Positions 26,925 through 35,827 of a stretch of DNA of 64,000 bases are shown piece after piece. Position numbers and translations under genes: made by a program. Numbering within the stretch: position 1 is the stretch's first letter; each line of letters opens with the position of its first letter. The notes below the pieces were generated by a model that was not told the origin of the DNA, did no database searches, and saw nothing but the letters and a program-made list of their open reading frames with translations. The stretch is from Ferrovibrio sp. (GTDB lineage Bacteria > Pseudomonadota > Alphaproteobacteria > Ferrovibrionales > Ferrovibrionaceae): NCBI RefSeq assembly GCF_017994015.1, contig NZ_JAGOLP010000011.1:1-64000 (forward strand), written 5' to 3'.

Positions 26925-27941
26925 TCAGGCAGCGGCCATGATGCTCTGGCCGGCCTGGCTCACTTCATCCGCTTTGTGGCAGGCAACAAAATGCTGCGGC
27001 GCGCGGATCGATAATTTTGGCGTTTCACGCCGGCAGCGTTCATCGGCAAACGGGCAACGTGCGGCGAAACGGCAGCCAGGCGGCGGATTGATCGGGCTGG
27101 GTGGTTCACCCCGCAGGCCGAATTGCTGTTTCATGCTGTTGCGCAGAATGCCGGCCGGTGCTGCGGCTGCCATCAGCGACCAGGTATAGGGATGCTGCGG
27201 CGCGCCGAACAATGTTGCCGCCGGCGCCAATTCCACAATCTGGCCGAGATACATCACCGCGATCTGGTCGCAAAGATGCTGCACCACGCCAAGATCATGC
27301 GAGATAAACACATAGGTCAAACCCAGTTCACGTTGCAGCCGTTGCAGCAGATTCAGAATCTGCGCCTGGATTGCCACATCCAGCGCCGAAACCGGTTCGT
27401 CGCAGACTATCAGATCGGGTTTGGTAGATAATGCGCGCGCAATCACCAGGCGCTGGCGCTGGCCACCCGAAAATTGATGCGGAAACAGCATCGCTGCTTC
27501 CGGCGGCAGGCCCACGGCGGCGAGCAATTCTTCCACCCGCTCGTCACGTTCGATGGCGCTGCCCACATCCAGCAGGTCAAGCGGCTCGCGGATCAGGTCG
27601 CCTGCCCGGCGGCGCGGATTAAGTGACGAGAACGGGTCCTGAAAGATCATCTGGAAATGCCGCCGCGTCTTGCGCAGCGCGGCGCCGCGCAATTCGGTCA
27701 GATCATCATCGCCCAGGCGTACACGGCCGCTGGTGATCGGCACCAGCCGCATGATCGCTTGCGCCGTGGTGGATTTACCCGAGCCGCTTTCGCCGACAAT
27801 GCCGAAGGTGCTCTGGCGCGGCACGCGGAAGCTGATGCCATCCACGGCATGCACGGTCTGGCGCGGCCCAAACGGCCCGGCCCGGCCGGCCGGGAAATGC
27901 ACCACCAGATCGTTTACTTCAAGCAGGATCGGGTTGCTCAT
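26925..27941 (-). CDS. Peptide-type ABC transporter ATP-binding protein (DppF/OppF-like)
   Basis: 338-residue ATPase with Walker A GESGSGKSTTA, Q-loop FQDPFSSLNP, signature FSGGQRQRLVIARAL and Walker B LIVCDEPVSALD. The C-terminal oligopeptide-transporter extension carries a cysteine cluster (CRFAARCPFADERC) as usual for iron-sulfur-containing members. Partner of the DppD-like ATPase, whose stop overlaps this ATG by four bases. It energises import of the operon's substrate. Confidence 0.92.
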   Translation of the reverse strand: MSNPILLEVNDLVVHFPAGRAGPFGPRQTVHAVDGISFRVPRQSTFGIVGESGSGKSTTAQAIMRLVPITSGRVRLGDDDLTELRGAALRKTRRHFQMIFQDPFSSLNPRRRAGDLIREPLDLLDVGSAIERDERVEELLAAVGLPPEAAMLFPHQFSGGQRQRLVIARALSTKPDLIVCDEPVSALDVAIQAQILNLLQRLQRELGLTYVFISHDLGVVQHLCDQIAVMYLGQIVELAPAATLFGAPQHPYTWSLMAAAAPAGILRNSMKQQFGLRGEPPSPINPPPGCRFAARCPFADERCRRETPKLSIRAPQHFVACHKADEVSQAGQSIMAAA

Positions 27942-28930
27942 GCCATTGCCCCCTGCGGATGCCAGCAGGCAACATGATGATCGGGTGCCACAGCCTGGGC
28001 CGCCGGTGCTGTATCAGCGCAACGGCCGCTGGCATGATTGCAGCGCGGCGCAAAGCCGCAAAGCGCACCGCGTTTGCCAAGGCCCGGCACCATACCGGGT
28101 ATTTCCTCCAGGGCGTTTGGTCGGGCGGCAGCGGCCTGGCCTAGGCGTAGATGTGGCACGCTGGCGATCAGGCCGCGTGTATAAGGATGGCTTGGCGCAG
28201 CCAGGATGGCGCCGCTCGGGCCCTGCTCGATGCTGCGCCCGGCATAGAGCACCGCCACATCATCGGCGATATCGGCCACGGCGCTGAGATCATGTGTGAT
28301 CAGCACGATGGCGGTGCCGATATCCTGTTGCAGTGTTTTCAGCAGATCAAAAATCTGCGCCTGAACGGTCACATCCAGCGCTGTCGTCGGCTCGTCGGCG
28401 ATCAGCAGGCGCGGCCGGCAAGCCAGCGCCATGGCAATCATCACGCGCTGGCGCATACCGCCCGACATCTGGTGCGGATAAACATCAATACGCCGTTCCG
28501 GCGCCGGTATCTGCACTGCGCGCAGCATGGCGATGGCGCGTTCACGCGCAGCCGGGCGATCCAGGCCCTGATGCAGTTGCAGCGCCTCGCAGATCTGGTC
28601 ACCCACGGTATAAACCGGGTTAAGCGCCGTCATCGGTTCCTGGAAGATCATCGACATGCGGTTGCCACGCAACTGGCGCAATTCGTCGTTTGGCATATGC
28701 GCCACATCGCGGCCTTCCAGCAGGATGCGACCGGAGGAGATGGCAAAGCCTTCCGGCATCAGGCCCATGATCGCCAATGCCGTCATGCTCTTGCCGCAGC
28801 CGGATTCACCCACCAGGGCGATGGTTTTGCCGGCCTCGACCGAAAACGACAATTTCTCCAGCACCGGCACCGTATCGCCGGGGCGTTGCAGGCTGACAGT
28901 CAAATCCTCGATTTGCAGAACCGGGGCCAT
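27938..28930 (-). CDS. Peptide-type ABC transporter ATP-binding protein (DppD/OppD-like)
   Basis: 330-residue ATPase: Walker [15 protein letters not shown]-loop [10 protein letters not shown], signature [15 protein letters not shown], Walker [13 protein letters not shown] and the C-terminal Cys-rich CGFAPRC segment. The start [10 protein letters not shown] lies five bases after the DppC-like stop; the longer upstream frame overlaps that gene and is not supported. It works with the DppF-like subunit encoded immediately downstream. Confidence 0.92.
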   Translation of the reverse strand: MAPVLQIEDLTVSLQRPGDTVPVLEKLSFSVEAGKTIALVGESGCGKSMTALAIMGLMPEGFAISSGRILLEGRDVAHMPNDELRQLRGNRMSMIFQEPMTALNPVYTVGDQICEALQLHQGLDRPAARERAIAMLRAVQIPAPERRIDVYPHQMSGGMRQRVMIAMALACRPRLLIADEPTTALDVTVQAQIFDLLKTLQQDIGTAIVLITHDLSAVADIADDVAVLYAGRSIEQGPSGAILAAPSHPYTRGLIASVPHLRLGQAAAARPNALEEIPGMVPGLGKRGALCGFAPRCNHASGRCADTAPAAQAVAPDHHVACWHPQGAMA

Positions 28931-28935
28931 GTTTG

Positions 28936-29826
28936 TCACCGTTTGCGCAGGCGCGGGTTGAGCGCGTCGTTGATGCCGTCGCCGATCAGGCTGATGCTCA
29001 GCACCGCCAGGAAGATGGCGCTGCCCGGCACCAGCACCGCCCACCAGGCATCCAGCACATAATTGCGGTTCTGACCAATCATCATGCCCCAGCTCATCAC
29101 ATTGGGATCGCCTAGGCCGAGAAAACTCAGGCCGCCTTCAAACAGGATCGCGACACCGATGGCGAAGGTGGCGGAAACAATGATCGGCGGCAGCGCATTG
29201 GGCAGGATCACCCGGGTGATGGTGTAGCCATTGCCACCGCCGGCAGCGGTTACGGCCTTGACATAATCCAGTTCGCGGATGCGCAGGAATTCGGCGCGGG
29301 TCAGGCGCGCCACACTGGTCCAGCTCACCACCCCGATGGCGATAGTGATGGTTTCCAGCGAAGCGCCAAACAGCGTTACCAGCACCATGGCGAACAGCAA
29401 GGTAGGCAGCACCTGAAAAAATTCAGTGATCTTCATAAGCACAGTATCAAGCGGGTTGCCGAAATAACCGCTCAATGCTCCCATGGTGATACCGATCACC
29501 AATGTGATCAGTGCTGCAACCGCACCAACCGCCAGCGTGGCGCGACCACCCACCAGCAGGCCGGCCAGGATGTCGCGGCCCAGATAATCGGTGCCGAGCC
29601 AGTATTCGCCATCCGGCGCATTGAACGGCGCGCCGGCGATATCAAACGGATCAATCGGGTAGATCAGCGGGCCAACCAGCGTGGCAATCAGGATAATCAG
29701 GAACAGGCAAATGCCGATCAATCCGGTCGGATTACGCAGAAACAGATTGAAGGTTTCGCGCAACGGAGAGATGCGCGCTACGGCTAGGGTCTCGTTTCGG
29801 CTGGCAGGGGCTGGCGGCAGGCTCAT
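28936..29826 (-). CDS. Peptide-type ABC transporter permease (DppC/OppC-like)
   Basis: 296-residue inner-membrane permease with an N-terminal OppC_N segment (about 25-75) and six membrane helices. [22 protein letters not shown] and the EAA loop around [20 protein letters not shown] (each given in short form) are family marks, and the C terminus [15 protein letters not shown] is standard for DppC. Its ATG overlaps the DppB-like stop by four bases. Confidence 0.92.
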   Translation of the reverse strand: MSLPPAPASRNETLAVARISPLRETFNLFLRNPTGLIGICLFLIILIATLVGPLIYPIDPFDIAGAPFNAPDGEYWLGTDYLGRDILAGLLVGGRATLAVGAVAALITLVIGITMGALSGYFGNPLDTVLMKITEFFQVLPTLLFAMVLVTLFGASLETITIAIGVVSWTSVARLTRAEFLRIRELDYVKAVTAAGGGNGYTITRVILPNALPPIIVSATFAIGVAILFEGGLSFLGLGDPNVMSWGMMIGQNRNYVLDAWWAVLVPGSAIFLAVLSISLIGDGINDALNPRLRKR

Positions 29827-30800
29827 TTGCGTACCCGGATGCGCGGATCGATCAGGCGATAGGCCAGATCGGTCAGGATATTGGCCAGCATCACCAGCAA
29901 GGCGGAAAAGAACAGCACACCAAGCAGGGTGGGATAATCGCGGCGCAGGATCGATTCAAAAACCAAGCGGCCCAGGCCGGGCCAGCCGAATACAGTTTCC
30001 ACCAGCACGGCACCGGCAAAAAGATGGCCGAATTGCAGGCCGACCACAGTAACCACCGGAATCAGTGCATTGCGCAGCGCATGCTTGAACACCACCACCG
30101 ATTCACGCAAACCCTTGGCACGTGCGGTGCGGATATAATCGGCGCGCAGCGCATCGATCATGCTGGTGCGCGACAGGCGGCTATATTGAGCCATGTAGAC
30201 AATGCCCAGTGTCAGTGCCGGCAAGGTCAGGTGATGCAGCACATCCAGGATATAGGCCAGGCCCTGTTTGGGATAGGCCACATCAGCCATGCCGCTGGCT
30301 GGGAAAAGCGGCAGGTAGGAGGCAAACAGCAGGATCAGCATCAGGCCGGTCCAGAATACCGGCGCGGCATAGCCGGCAAGCGAAAAGAACGTGACAAAAT
30401 GATTGAGCAGGCTGTTCGGCCGCCTGGCACTGAGCACGCCCAGCAAGGTGCCGGCCAGCACTGAGAGCAGCAGCGCGGCAAAGACCAGGATGATGGTGGC
30501 CGGCATGCGTTGCAGGATCAGCACGCTGACCTGTTCGTTAAAATAGAAGGAATGGCCGAAATCGCCTTGCACGATGCGCCCGACATAGGTCAGCAATTGA
30601 TGCCCAAGCGGTTTATCAAGGCCATAGCGCTGGCGAATCTGCTCGATCACTTCAATGGAAGCGCCACCCATCTCGCCCGCAATGACCTGGGCTGGATCGC
30701 CGGGCGCGGCATGGATAAGGCAGAAATTCAGGATCACGACCGCAAGCAGCAGCAGTGCCGCATTCGCGATCTTGATGAGAATATCCGATATCAATGCCAT
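29823..30800 (-). CDS. Peptide-type ABC transporter permease (DppB/OppB-like)
   Basis: 325-residue permease with six predicted helices. FCLIHAAPGDPAQVIAGE at the N terminus and RTARAKGLRESVVVFKHALR in the ATPase-contacting loop identify the DppB group, as does the ending [17 protein letters not shown]. It begins 39 bases after the binding-protein stop and overlaps the DppC-like gene by four bases. Confidence 0.92.
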   Translation of the reverse strand: MALISDILIKIANAALLLLAVVILNFCLIHAAPGDPAQVIAGEMGGASIEVIEQIRQRYGLDKPLGHQLLTYVGRIVQGDFGHSFYFNEQVSVLILQRMPATIILVFAALLLSVLAGTLLGVLSARRPNSLLNHFVTFFSLAGYAAPVFWTGLMLILLFASYLPLFPASGMADVAYPKQGLAYILDVLHHLTLPALTLGIVYMAQYSRLSRTSMIDALRADYIRTARAKGLRESVVVFKHALRNALIPVVTVVGLQFGHLFAGAVLVETVFGWPGLGRLVFESILRRDYPTLLGVLFFSALLVMLANILTDLAYRLIDPRIRVRK

Positions 30801-30839
30801 GACGATCCAGTACAGGTTGCGGGCGAGACGGGCTGCGTA

Positions 30840-32438
30840 TTAGCGGTTCTGCCAGTAGAGTTCATCCATCGGCGACATCGGCCCCCAGATCGTGGTGGGC
30901 AGATTGCCGAGGCTGGATACGAAGGCGCTGCGATACGGCACCGAGTTGATGAAGTAGATCGGGGCATCAGCCACAACCAGCTTCTGGAATTCAACATACA
31001 ATGCCTTGCGCTTGGCCTGATCGGTTTCGATGGCGGCCTGTTGCAGCAATTCATCAACACGCGGATTGGAATATTGCTGCGTATTCGACCAGATCACACC
31101 CTTGCGGATATTCGAGGTGAGATAGGTGCGTGCCACACCAATCACCGGGTCGCCCCAGTTGAACACCAGATCGAAGGTCAGGTCAAAATCGAAGCTGGCG
31201 ATACGCTGCGCCCAGGTCGGGAAATCGGGCGCCGCCCGCACTTCAACGGCGATGCCGATCTTTTTGAGCTGCGGTCGCAGATATTCTGCCAGATTGCGCT
31301 GCTGCTCGTCATTGCCAGGGATAAAATCCACTTGCAGCGGAAAGCGCACGCCATCGGCGCCTTTCTTATAGCCGGCTTCGTCCAGCAGCTTTTCAGCCTT
31401 CTTCAGATCGAGCTTGTATTGCTCCAGGCTTAAATCGGCGAAGGGTGAGGTGTTGATAATCGGCCCCAGCACCTGATCCGGCTTGCCGCCCATCAGCTTG
31501 CCGGTGATGAAATCACGATTCACCGCATAGGCAATCGCCTGGCGCACGCGCACATCATCCAGCGGCTTCTTCTTGGTGTTGAAGGCGAGCCAGTTGATCG
31601 GGCCGATGCCTTCGTAACCCTTCGAGGTGGTGATGATGTTTTTCATCTTTTCGATGCGATCAATAGTGCGCACGCCAGACAGGAACGGCACCATGTTGAT
31701 CTCCTGGCGCTCCAGGCCGATCATCAGGTTGTTCTCGTCCGGAATCAGGCGCACCACGATCTTGTCGAGATAGGGCAGGCCGGGGCGAAAATATTTGTCA
31801 AACTTCTCCAGGGCATAGTATTCGCCCTGCTTGTATTCGGTCAGCTTGAATGGGCCGGAACCGACCGGCTTGATATTGGCCGGATGCACCTTCACATCGC
31901 CGCCAATACCATAAACATGCTTGGGCAGGATCGGCATCAGCGCCGGCGACATCGCCAGCAGCAAGGCCGGATGCGGCTGCGACAGCTTGATCACAGCCGT
32001 ATGCGCATCAGGGGTTTCCACCAACTGCACCGGGCCAAGCATGGTCTGGAACGGATGGTTGGCCTTGATCGTCATGATCGAGAAGGCAACATCTTCCGAT
32101 GTGATCGGCTTGCCATCATGGAAAACCGCATTCTTCACCAGCTTGAGCGTGATGGTCTTGCCATCCGAGGATTGTTCCCAGGCTTCGGCCAGATAAGGCT
32201 GCGGATTCCACTTATCGTCATAGCGCAGTGGGCTGGCAAAAATCTGCGTGCTGGGCAGAGCAGTGGCAACACCGGATTGTACGGCGCCATTAAAATGGCG
32301 CGGTGCCTGTGTGGTGCCGATCACCAATGTGCCGCCTGATTTTGGCTGCGCTGAAATGCTGCCCGCACCAAGCAGCAAAGCCATCGCACTGGCGCCAGCC
32401 AGGCCGAACAAACGTCGAGATAGGGTTAGCTTCATCAT
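30840..32438 (-). CDS. Peptide-type ABC transporter substrate-binding protein (SBP_bac_5)
   Basis: 532-residue periplasmic binding protein. A twin-arginine-like signal (LSRRLFGLAGASA) leads to SGGTLVIGTTQAPRHFNGAV and the family-5 pattern: WEQSSDGKTITLKL, FHDGKPITSEDVAFS, KPVGSGPFKLTEY and DVRVRQAIAYAVNR. Family members bind peptides, opines, nickel or other small amides, so specificity cannot be read directly. AGGAG five bases before the ATG fixes the start. It lies between the TauE permease and the ABC permeases in the same direction, consistent with one uptake and catabolic unit. Confidence 0.92.
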   Translation of the reverse strand: MMKLTLSRRLFGLAGASAMALLLGAGSISAQPKSGGTLVIGTTQAPRHFNGAVQSGVATALPSTQIFASPLRYDDKWNPQPYLAEAWEQSSDGKTITLKLVKNAVFHDGKPITSEDVAFSIMTIKANHPFQTMLGPVQLVETPDAHTAVIKLSQPHPALLLAMSPALMPILPKHVYGIGGDVKVHPANIKPVGSGPFKLTEYKQGEYYALEKFDKYFRPGLPYLDKIVVRLIPDENNLMIGLERQEINMVPFLSGVRTIDRIEKMKNIITTSKGYEGIGPINWLAFNTKKKPLDDVRVRQAIAYAVNRDFITGKLMGGKPDQVLGPIINTSPFADLSLEQYKLDLKKAEKLLDEAGYKKGADGVRFPLQVDFIPGNDEQQRNLAEYLRPQLKKIGIAVEVRAAPDFPTWAQRIASFDFDLTFDLVFNWGDPVIGVARTYLTSNIRKGVIWSNTQQYSNPRVDELLQQAAIETDQAKRKALYVEFQKLVVADAPIYFINSVPYRSAFVSSLGNLPTTIWGPMSPMDELYWQNR

Positions 32439-32480
32439 GTCTACTCCTCTGTTTGTTGCCGCTGTCTGCTGCTGGTTTTT

Positions 32481-33263
32481 TTACTGAGCGAAAACCATCA
32501 TCCAGAGCTCACGTGCAAGCATTGCAAGGGCCGTACCAATCAAAGTCAACAAAGCGACGCTTCTAAAAGTTCTTGTGCCGTAACGACGGAACAGCATCTC
32601 GCCGATCCACGAGCCGAGGATTATCACCGGCATCGATGCCGCGGCGAGTGCAAAAGTGGCAGTATCGGCAATGCCGAAAGCCATCGCACTCGGCACACCG
32701 GCCAAGGCCGTGATGAAGAAAAGCACCATCAGTGATTTGCGTGCCTGATCCGCCGGCATGTTGGTGAGCAGCGAATAGGCTATGGCGGGTGGGCCTGGCA
32801 TCGCTGCCATGCCGTTGCACAAACCCACCCCGACACCGGCGACTGCGCCAAAGCCATGATTGGCATGCAAGGGCAGCAAGCGCGGGCGCCACAGTAGCAT
32901 CACACCGCATAGCATCATCACGGCAATGGTGAGGCGGGCCATGCCGGGTGAAGCAATCGCCAGCAGGTAAACACCCAGCGGCGTGGTGGCGCAGGCGACC
33001 AGCGCCATGGTGATGAAGCTGCGGTCAAATGATCGGTAATGCCGCGCCGTATCAAGCGCGCCAATAATCAGTTGCAGCAGGAAAACCACTGGCACCGAGC
33101 GCGAGGGCGGCAAGGCCATGCTGGTGAGTGGCACAGCCACCAGGGCGAAGCCAAAACCGGCAAAGCTGCGTAGAATGGCTGCCGCCAGCAAGGCCAACGC
33201 GGCGCCGGCAAGCGCCAATGGCGCTGTTGTGTCGAGCAGGGATTGCAGGCCGGATGCTGCCAT
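32481..33263 (-). CDS. TauE/SafE-family membrane permease
   Basis: 260-residue membrane protein with about eight helices and the two family repeats (AILRSFAGFGFALVAVPL near the N terminus, GVGLCNGMAAMPGPPAIAY in the middle). The family exports sulfite, sulfoacetate or other organic anions. Its ATG shares one base with the TGA of the aldehyde dehydrogenase gene (TGATG), so the permease is made together with that enzyme. This pairing suggests export of the acid product, by analogy with SafD/SafE. The substrate is inferred, not shown. Frames upstream of this ATG are read-through. Confidence 0.87.
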   Translation of the reverse strand: MAASGLQSLLDTTAPLALAGAALALLAAAILRSFAGFGFALVAVPLTSMALPPSRSVPVVFLLQLIIGALDTARHYRSFDRSFITMALVACATTPLGVYLLAIASPGMARLTIAVMMLCGVMLLWRPRLLPLHANHGFGAVAGVGVGLCNGMAAMPGPPAIAYSLLTNMPADQARKSLMVLFFITALAGVPSAMAFGIADTATFALAAASMPVIILGSWIGEMLFRRYGTRTFRSVALLTLIGTALAMLARELWMMVFAQ

Positions 33264-34777
33264 CACATGCCGCTGAACACGATGGTTTTCTTGCGCGTGA
33301 AATGCTCCAGCATGGCTTCCAGTGATGCTTCTTTGCCAAGGCCGGATTTGCCGAAGCCGCCATAGCTCAGATTGGGCTGGATGGTGAGATTCTGGTTCAC
33401 CTGCACATAGCCGGCATTGAGGCGGCGGGTGGAATCCAGGGCGCGGCCAAGATCGCGCGTCCATACCGTTGCGGCAAGACCATAGGGACTGTCATTCGCT
33501 GCGGCCAGCACCGCCTCGTAATCATCCCAGGCCACCAGCACCGCCACCGGGCCGAAAATTTCCTCGCGCAGCACCGGGCTTTCGGCCGGCAGGCCGGCGA
33601 ATAGCACCGGCTGCATGAACAGGTCGGGCCGCAGGGTTTCATCCAGCGCCATCCTGCCACAGCGCAATGTTGTTACGCCCAGCGTGGCTTCGCCAATGGC
33701 AACATAGCGATCGATGGTGGCTTTCTGCCCGGCCGAAATGATCGTGCCGATATCCGTGGCCTCATCCAGCGGATCGCCGATCACCATGCTTTCCAGCCGC
33801 TCGGTCAGGCGGGCGGTGAAAGCCGGCATCAAATCCTTGTGCACATAGATGCGGCTGGCGGCGGTGCAGCTCTGGCCCTGGCGGGTGAAGCGCATGCCGG
33901 CAATGGCGCCTTCCACGCTGCGTTCCAGATCGGCATCGGCAAACACGATCATCGGGCTTTTGCCGCCCAGTTCCAGGCTGACCGGAATGATCCGCTTGGC
34001 GCCGGCCTGATAGACAATCTCGCCCACCGGCTGCGAACCGGTGAAGGTGATCTTAACCACATCAGGATGCGCGGTGAGCGGCGCGCCGCAATCCGGCCCA
34101 TCACCCACCACCACATTCACCACGCCGGCCGGCAAGTGGTCGGCCAGAATGCGGGCAGCGGCCAGGGTGGCGAAAGGCGCTTCCTCGGCGGCCTTGATCA
34201 CCACGCTGTTGCCTGCTACCAGGGCTGGCGCCACTTTCAGCATCATCAGCACCAGCGGCACATTCCAGGGCAGGATCGCCGCCACCACGCCAAGCGGTTC
34301 GCGCAAGGTGACCGACAGGGTGTCCGGGCTGAAGGGCAGCGTTTCGCCTTTCAGTTCAGAGGCCAGGCCGCCATAGAATTCCAGCAGGTCAGCGGCCACG
34401 CGCAATTCGCCACGGCATTCGGTGCGCACAGCCTTGCCGGTTTCCAGCGCCAGCAGCACGGCAATGGCTTCGGCATCTGCCGCCAGGGCGCGGCCGGCTG
34501 CGGCCACCCGCTTGCCGCGTTCACGCGCGGCGATGCCGGCCCAGCCGGGCTGCGCCGCCTTGGCCGCCGCCACGGCGCGATCCACATCGGCCGCCTTGCT
34601 TTCCGCCGCCTTGCCAAGCACTTGCAGCGTTGCCGGGTTGAGCACATCGAAGCCGCTGCCATCCAGGGCTGGCACCAGTTCATTGCCGATCAGGTTGTTG
34701 TTCTGCAAACGCGCCAGCCAATGCAGGGCGGCGCGGTAGGCATCTGTGGAGCGGGCATCTTGGCTGGGCTTGGTCAT
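33263..34777 (-). CDS. NAD(P)-dependent aldehyde dehydrogenase
   Basis: Oxidises an aldehyde to an acid. 504 residues with PWNVPLVLM, the cofactor-binding FTGSQPVGE, catalytic Glu in LELGGKSP (about residue 269) and catalytic Cys in RQGQSC (about 304), EEIFGPV and the C-terminal GGFGKSGLGKEASLEAMLEH. It belongs to the general ALDH superfamily, not the CoA-acylating group. A GTG nine bases upstream is an alternative start. It would act on the aldehyde made by the omega-transaminase of the same run. Translationally coupled to the TauE/SafE permease; 67-76 bases separate it from the GTPase gene, including a strong hairpin. Confidence 0.92.
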   Translation of the reverse strand: MTKPSQDARSTDAYRAALHWLARLQNNNLIGNELVPALDGSGFDVLNPATLQVLGKAAESKAADVDRAVAAAKAAQPGWAGIAARERGKRVAAAGRALAADAEAIAVLLALETGKAVRTECRGELRVAADLLEFYGGLASELKGETLPFSPDTLSVTLREPLGVVAAILPWNVPLVLMMLKVAPALVAGNSVVIKAAEEAPFATLAAARILADHLPAGVVNVVVGDGPDCGAPLTAHPDVVKITFTGSQPVGEIVYQAGAKRIIPVSLELGGKSPMIVFADADLERSVEGAIAGMRFTRQGQSCTAASRIYVHKDLMPAFTARLTERLESMVIGDPLDEATDIGTIISAGQKATIDRYVAIGEATLGVTTLRCGRMALDETLRPDLFMQPVLFAGLPAESPVLREEIFGPVAVLVAWDDYEAVLAAANDSPYGLAATVWTRDLGRALDSTRRLNAGYVQVNQNLTIQPNLSYGGFGKSGLGKEASLEAMLEHFTRKKTIVFSGM

Positions 34778-34818
34778 ACCGGTCACATCAATCAGGGGGC
34801 TTTACTGTGACAAGCCCG

Positions 34819-34846
34819 GCCGGCTGGCCGTAGGGCCACAGCCGGC
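34819..34846 (-). other. Hairpin between GTPase and aldehyde dehydrogenase genes
   Basis: An 8-bp perfect stem gccggctg/cagccggc encloses a further short stem (gcc/ggc) and a gtag loop. On the minus strand it begins eight bases after the G3E GTPase stop. No U tract follows, so it may be a partial terminator or processing site; it is the best candidate for a break in the otherwise continuous gene run. Confidence 0.5.
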
Positions 34847-34853
34847 ATATCCG

Positions 34854-35816
34854 CTATGCCACAGCGGCTTCGGCGGGCGCCAGGATGGCGTCAAAAGCAG
34901 CATCCAGTGCCGCCGCCTCGGGCAGTTCCGGCGTGCCGAGGCCAACCAGCAGGGTTTCCATACCCAGCAAGGCGGTGGGCAGGCCCGGGCTGGGGCTGAG
35001 GCTCCAGCGCGGGCCGCTCAGTTGCAGCAGATATGACTGATCATCGCCGGCAAAGCGGCACCAGCCTTTCAGGCGCAGCAGGGCGGGCGGCATCTGCCGC
35101 AGCAGCCTTTCCAGCCCGGCACGTTGCAAGGCGGCCGGCCGACGATAGAGCCAGCGCTGAATGCCATGCCCGTCAATCGGTGGCAAAGCGGCGGCGGCCA
35201 CTGCATCCGGCGTGGTGTCACGTTCAAAATGCAACAGCGCGATGGGCGGCTGGGCCTGGATGGTGGGCAGGATGCGGCCCTGCGGTGCCAGCTGGCGCAG
35301 CAAGCTCTGGCAATGGGCCGCTTGTGCTTCGCCCACAAGATCCATCTTGTTCAGCAGCAGCAGGTCGGCGCGGCTGATCTGGCGCCGCACGGTGTCGCCG
35401 ATATAGCCATCGGCCAGTTGCGCGGCAAGCTGCTCGGCATCCACCAGCACAATCACCGCAGCCAGGCTCAGATCAGGCTCGATCAAGGCCACTTCGGCAA
35501 TCTGCCAGGGATCGCCCACGCCGCTGGCCTCAATCACTATATGCTCCGGCGCCACCGGCGCGTTCAGCACCCGCAGCAAGGCATCCGACAGGCCATCGGC
35601 CAAACTGCAACAGACACAGCCATTTTTCAGGTTGATGGTGCCGCCATCATGGCTTTCGATCAGCGCGGCATCGATATTCACGGCGCCGAAATCATTCACC
35701 ATCACGGTATAACGCTGGCGATCCTGGCGCAGCAGATGGTTGAGGAAGGTGGTTTTGCCGGCGCCAAGAAAGCCGCCAATTACCGTGAAGGGAATCCTGG
35801 TGCTTGGCGGTATCAT
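34854..35816 (-). CDS. G3E-family GTPase (CobW/COG0523 metallochaperone-like)
   Basis: 320-residue P-loop GTPase: Walker A GGFLGAGKTT (14-23), the metal-binding CXCC motif as GCVCCSL (Cys67, Cys69, Cys70), EASGVGDP and the base-specificity NKMD. A CobW C-terminal domain follows. COG0523 proteins deliver zinc or another metal to client enzymes, or insert cobalt in cobalamin synthesis. No cobalamin genes are near. The gene starts 11 bases after the stop of a metal-dependent amidohydrolase, which makes that enzyme the obvious client; this is inference. The long open frame upstream of the ATG is antisense-frame noise over the amidohydrolase gene. Confidence 0.9.
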   Translation of the reverse strand: MIPPSTRIPFTVIGGFLGAGKTTFLNHLLRQDRQRYTVMVNDFGAVNIDAALIESHDGGTINLKNGCVCCSLADGLSDALLRVLNAPVAPEHIVIEASGVGDPWQIAEVALIEPDLSLAAVIVLVDAEQLAAQLADGYIGDTVRRQISRADLLLLNKMDLVGEAQAAHCQSLLRQLAPQGRILPTIQAQPPIALLHFERDTTPDAVAAAALPPIDGHGIQRWLYRRPAALQRAGLERLLRQMPPALLRLKGWCRFAGDDQSYLLQLSGPRWSLSPSPGLPTALLGMETLLVGLGTPELPEAAALDAAFDAILAPAEAAVA

Positions 35817-35827
35817 GGGGCTGCCAC

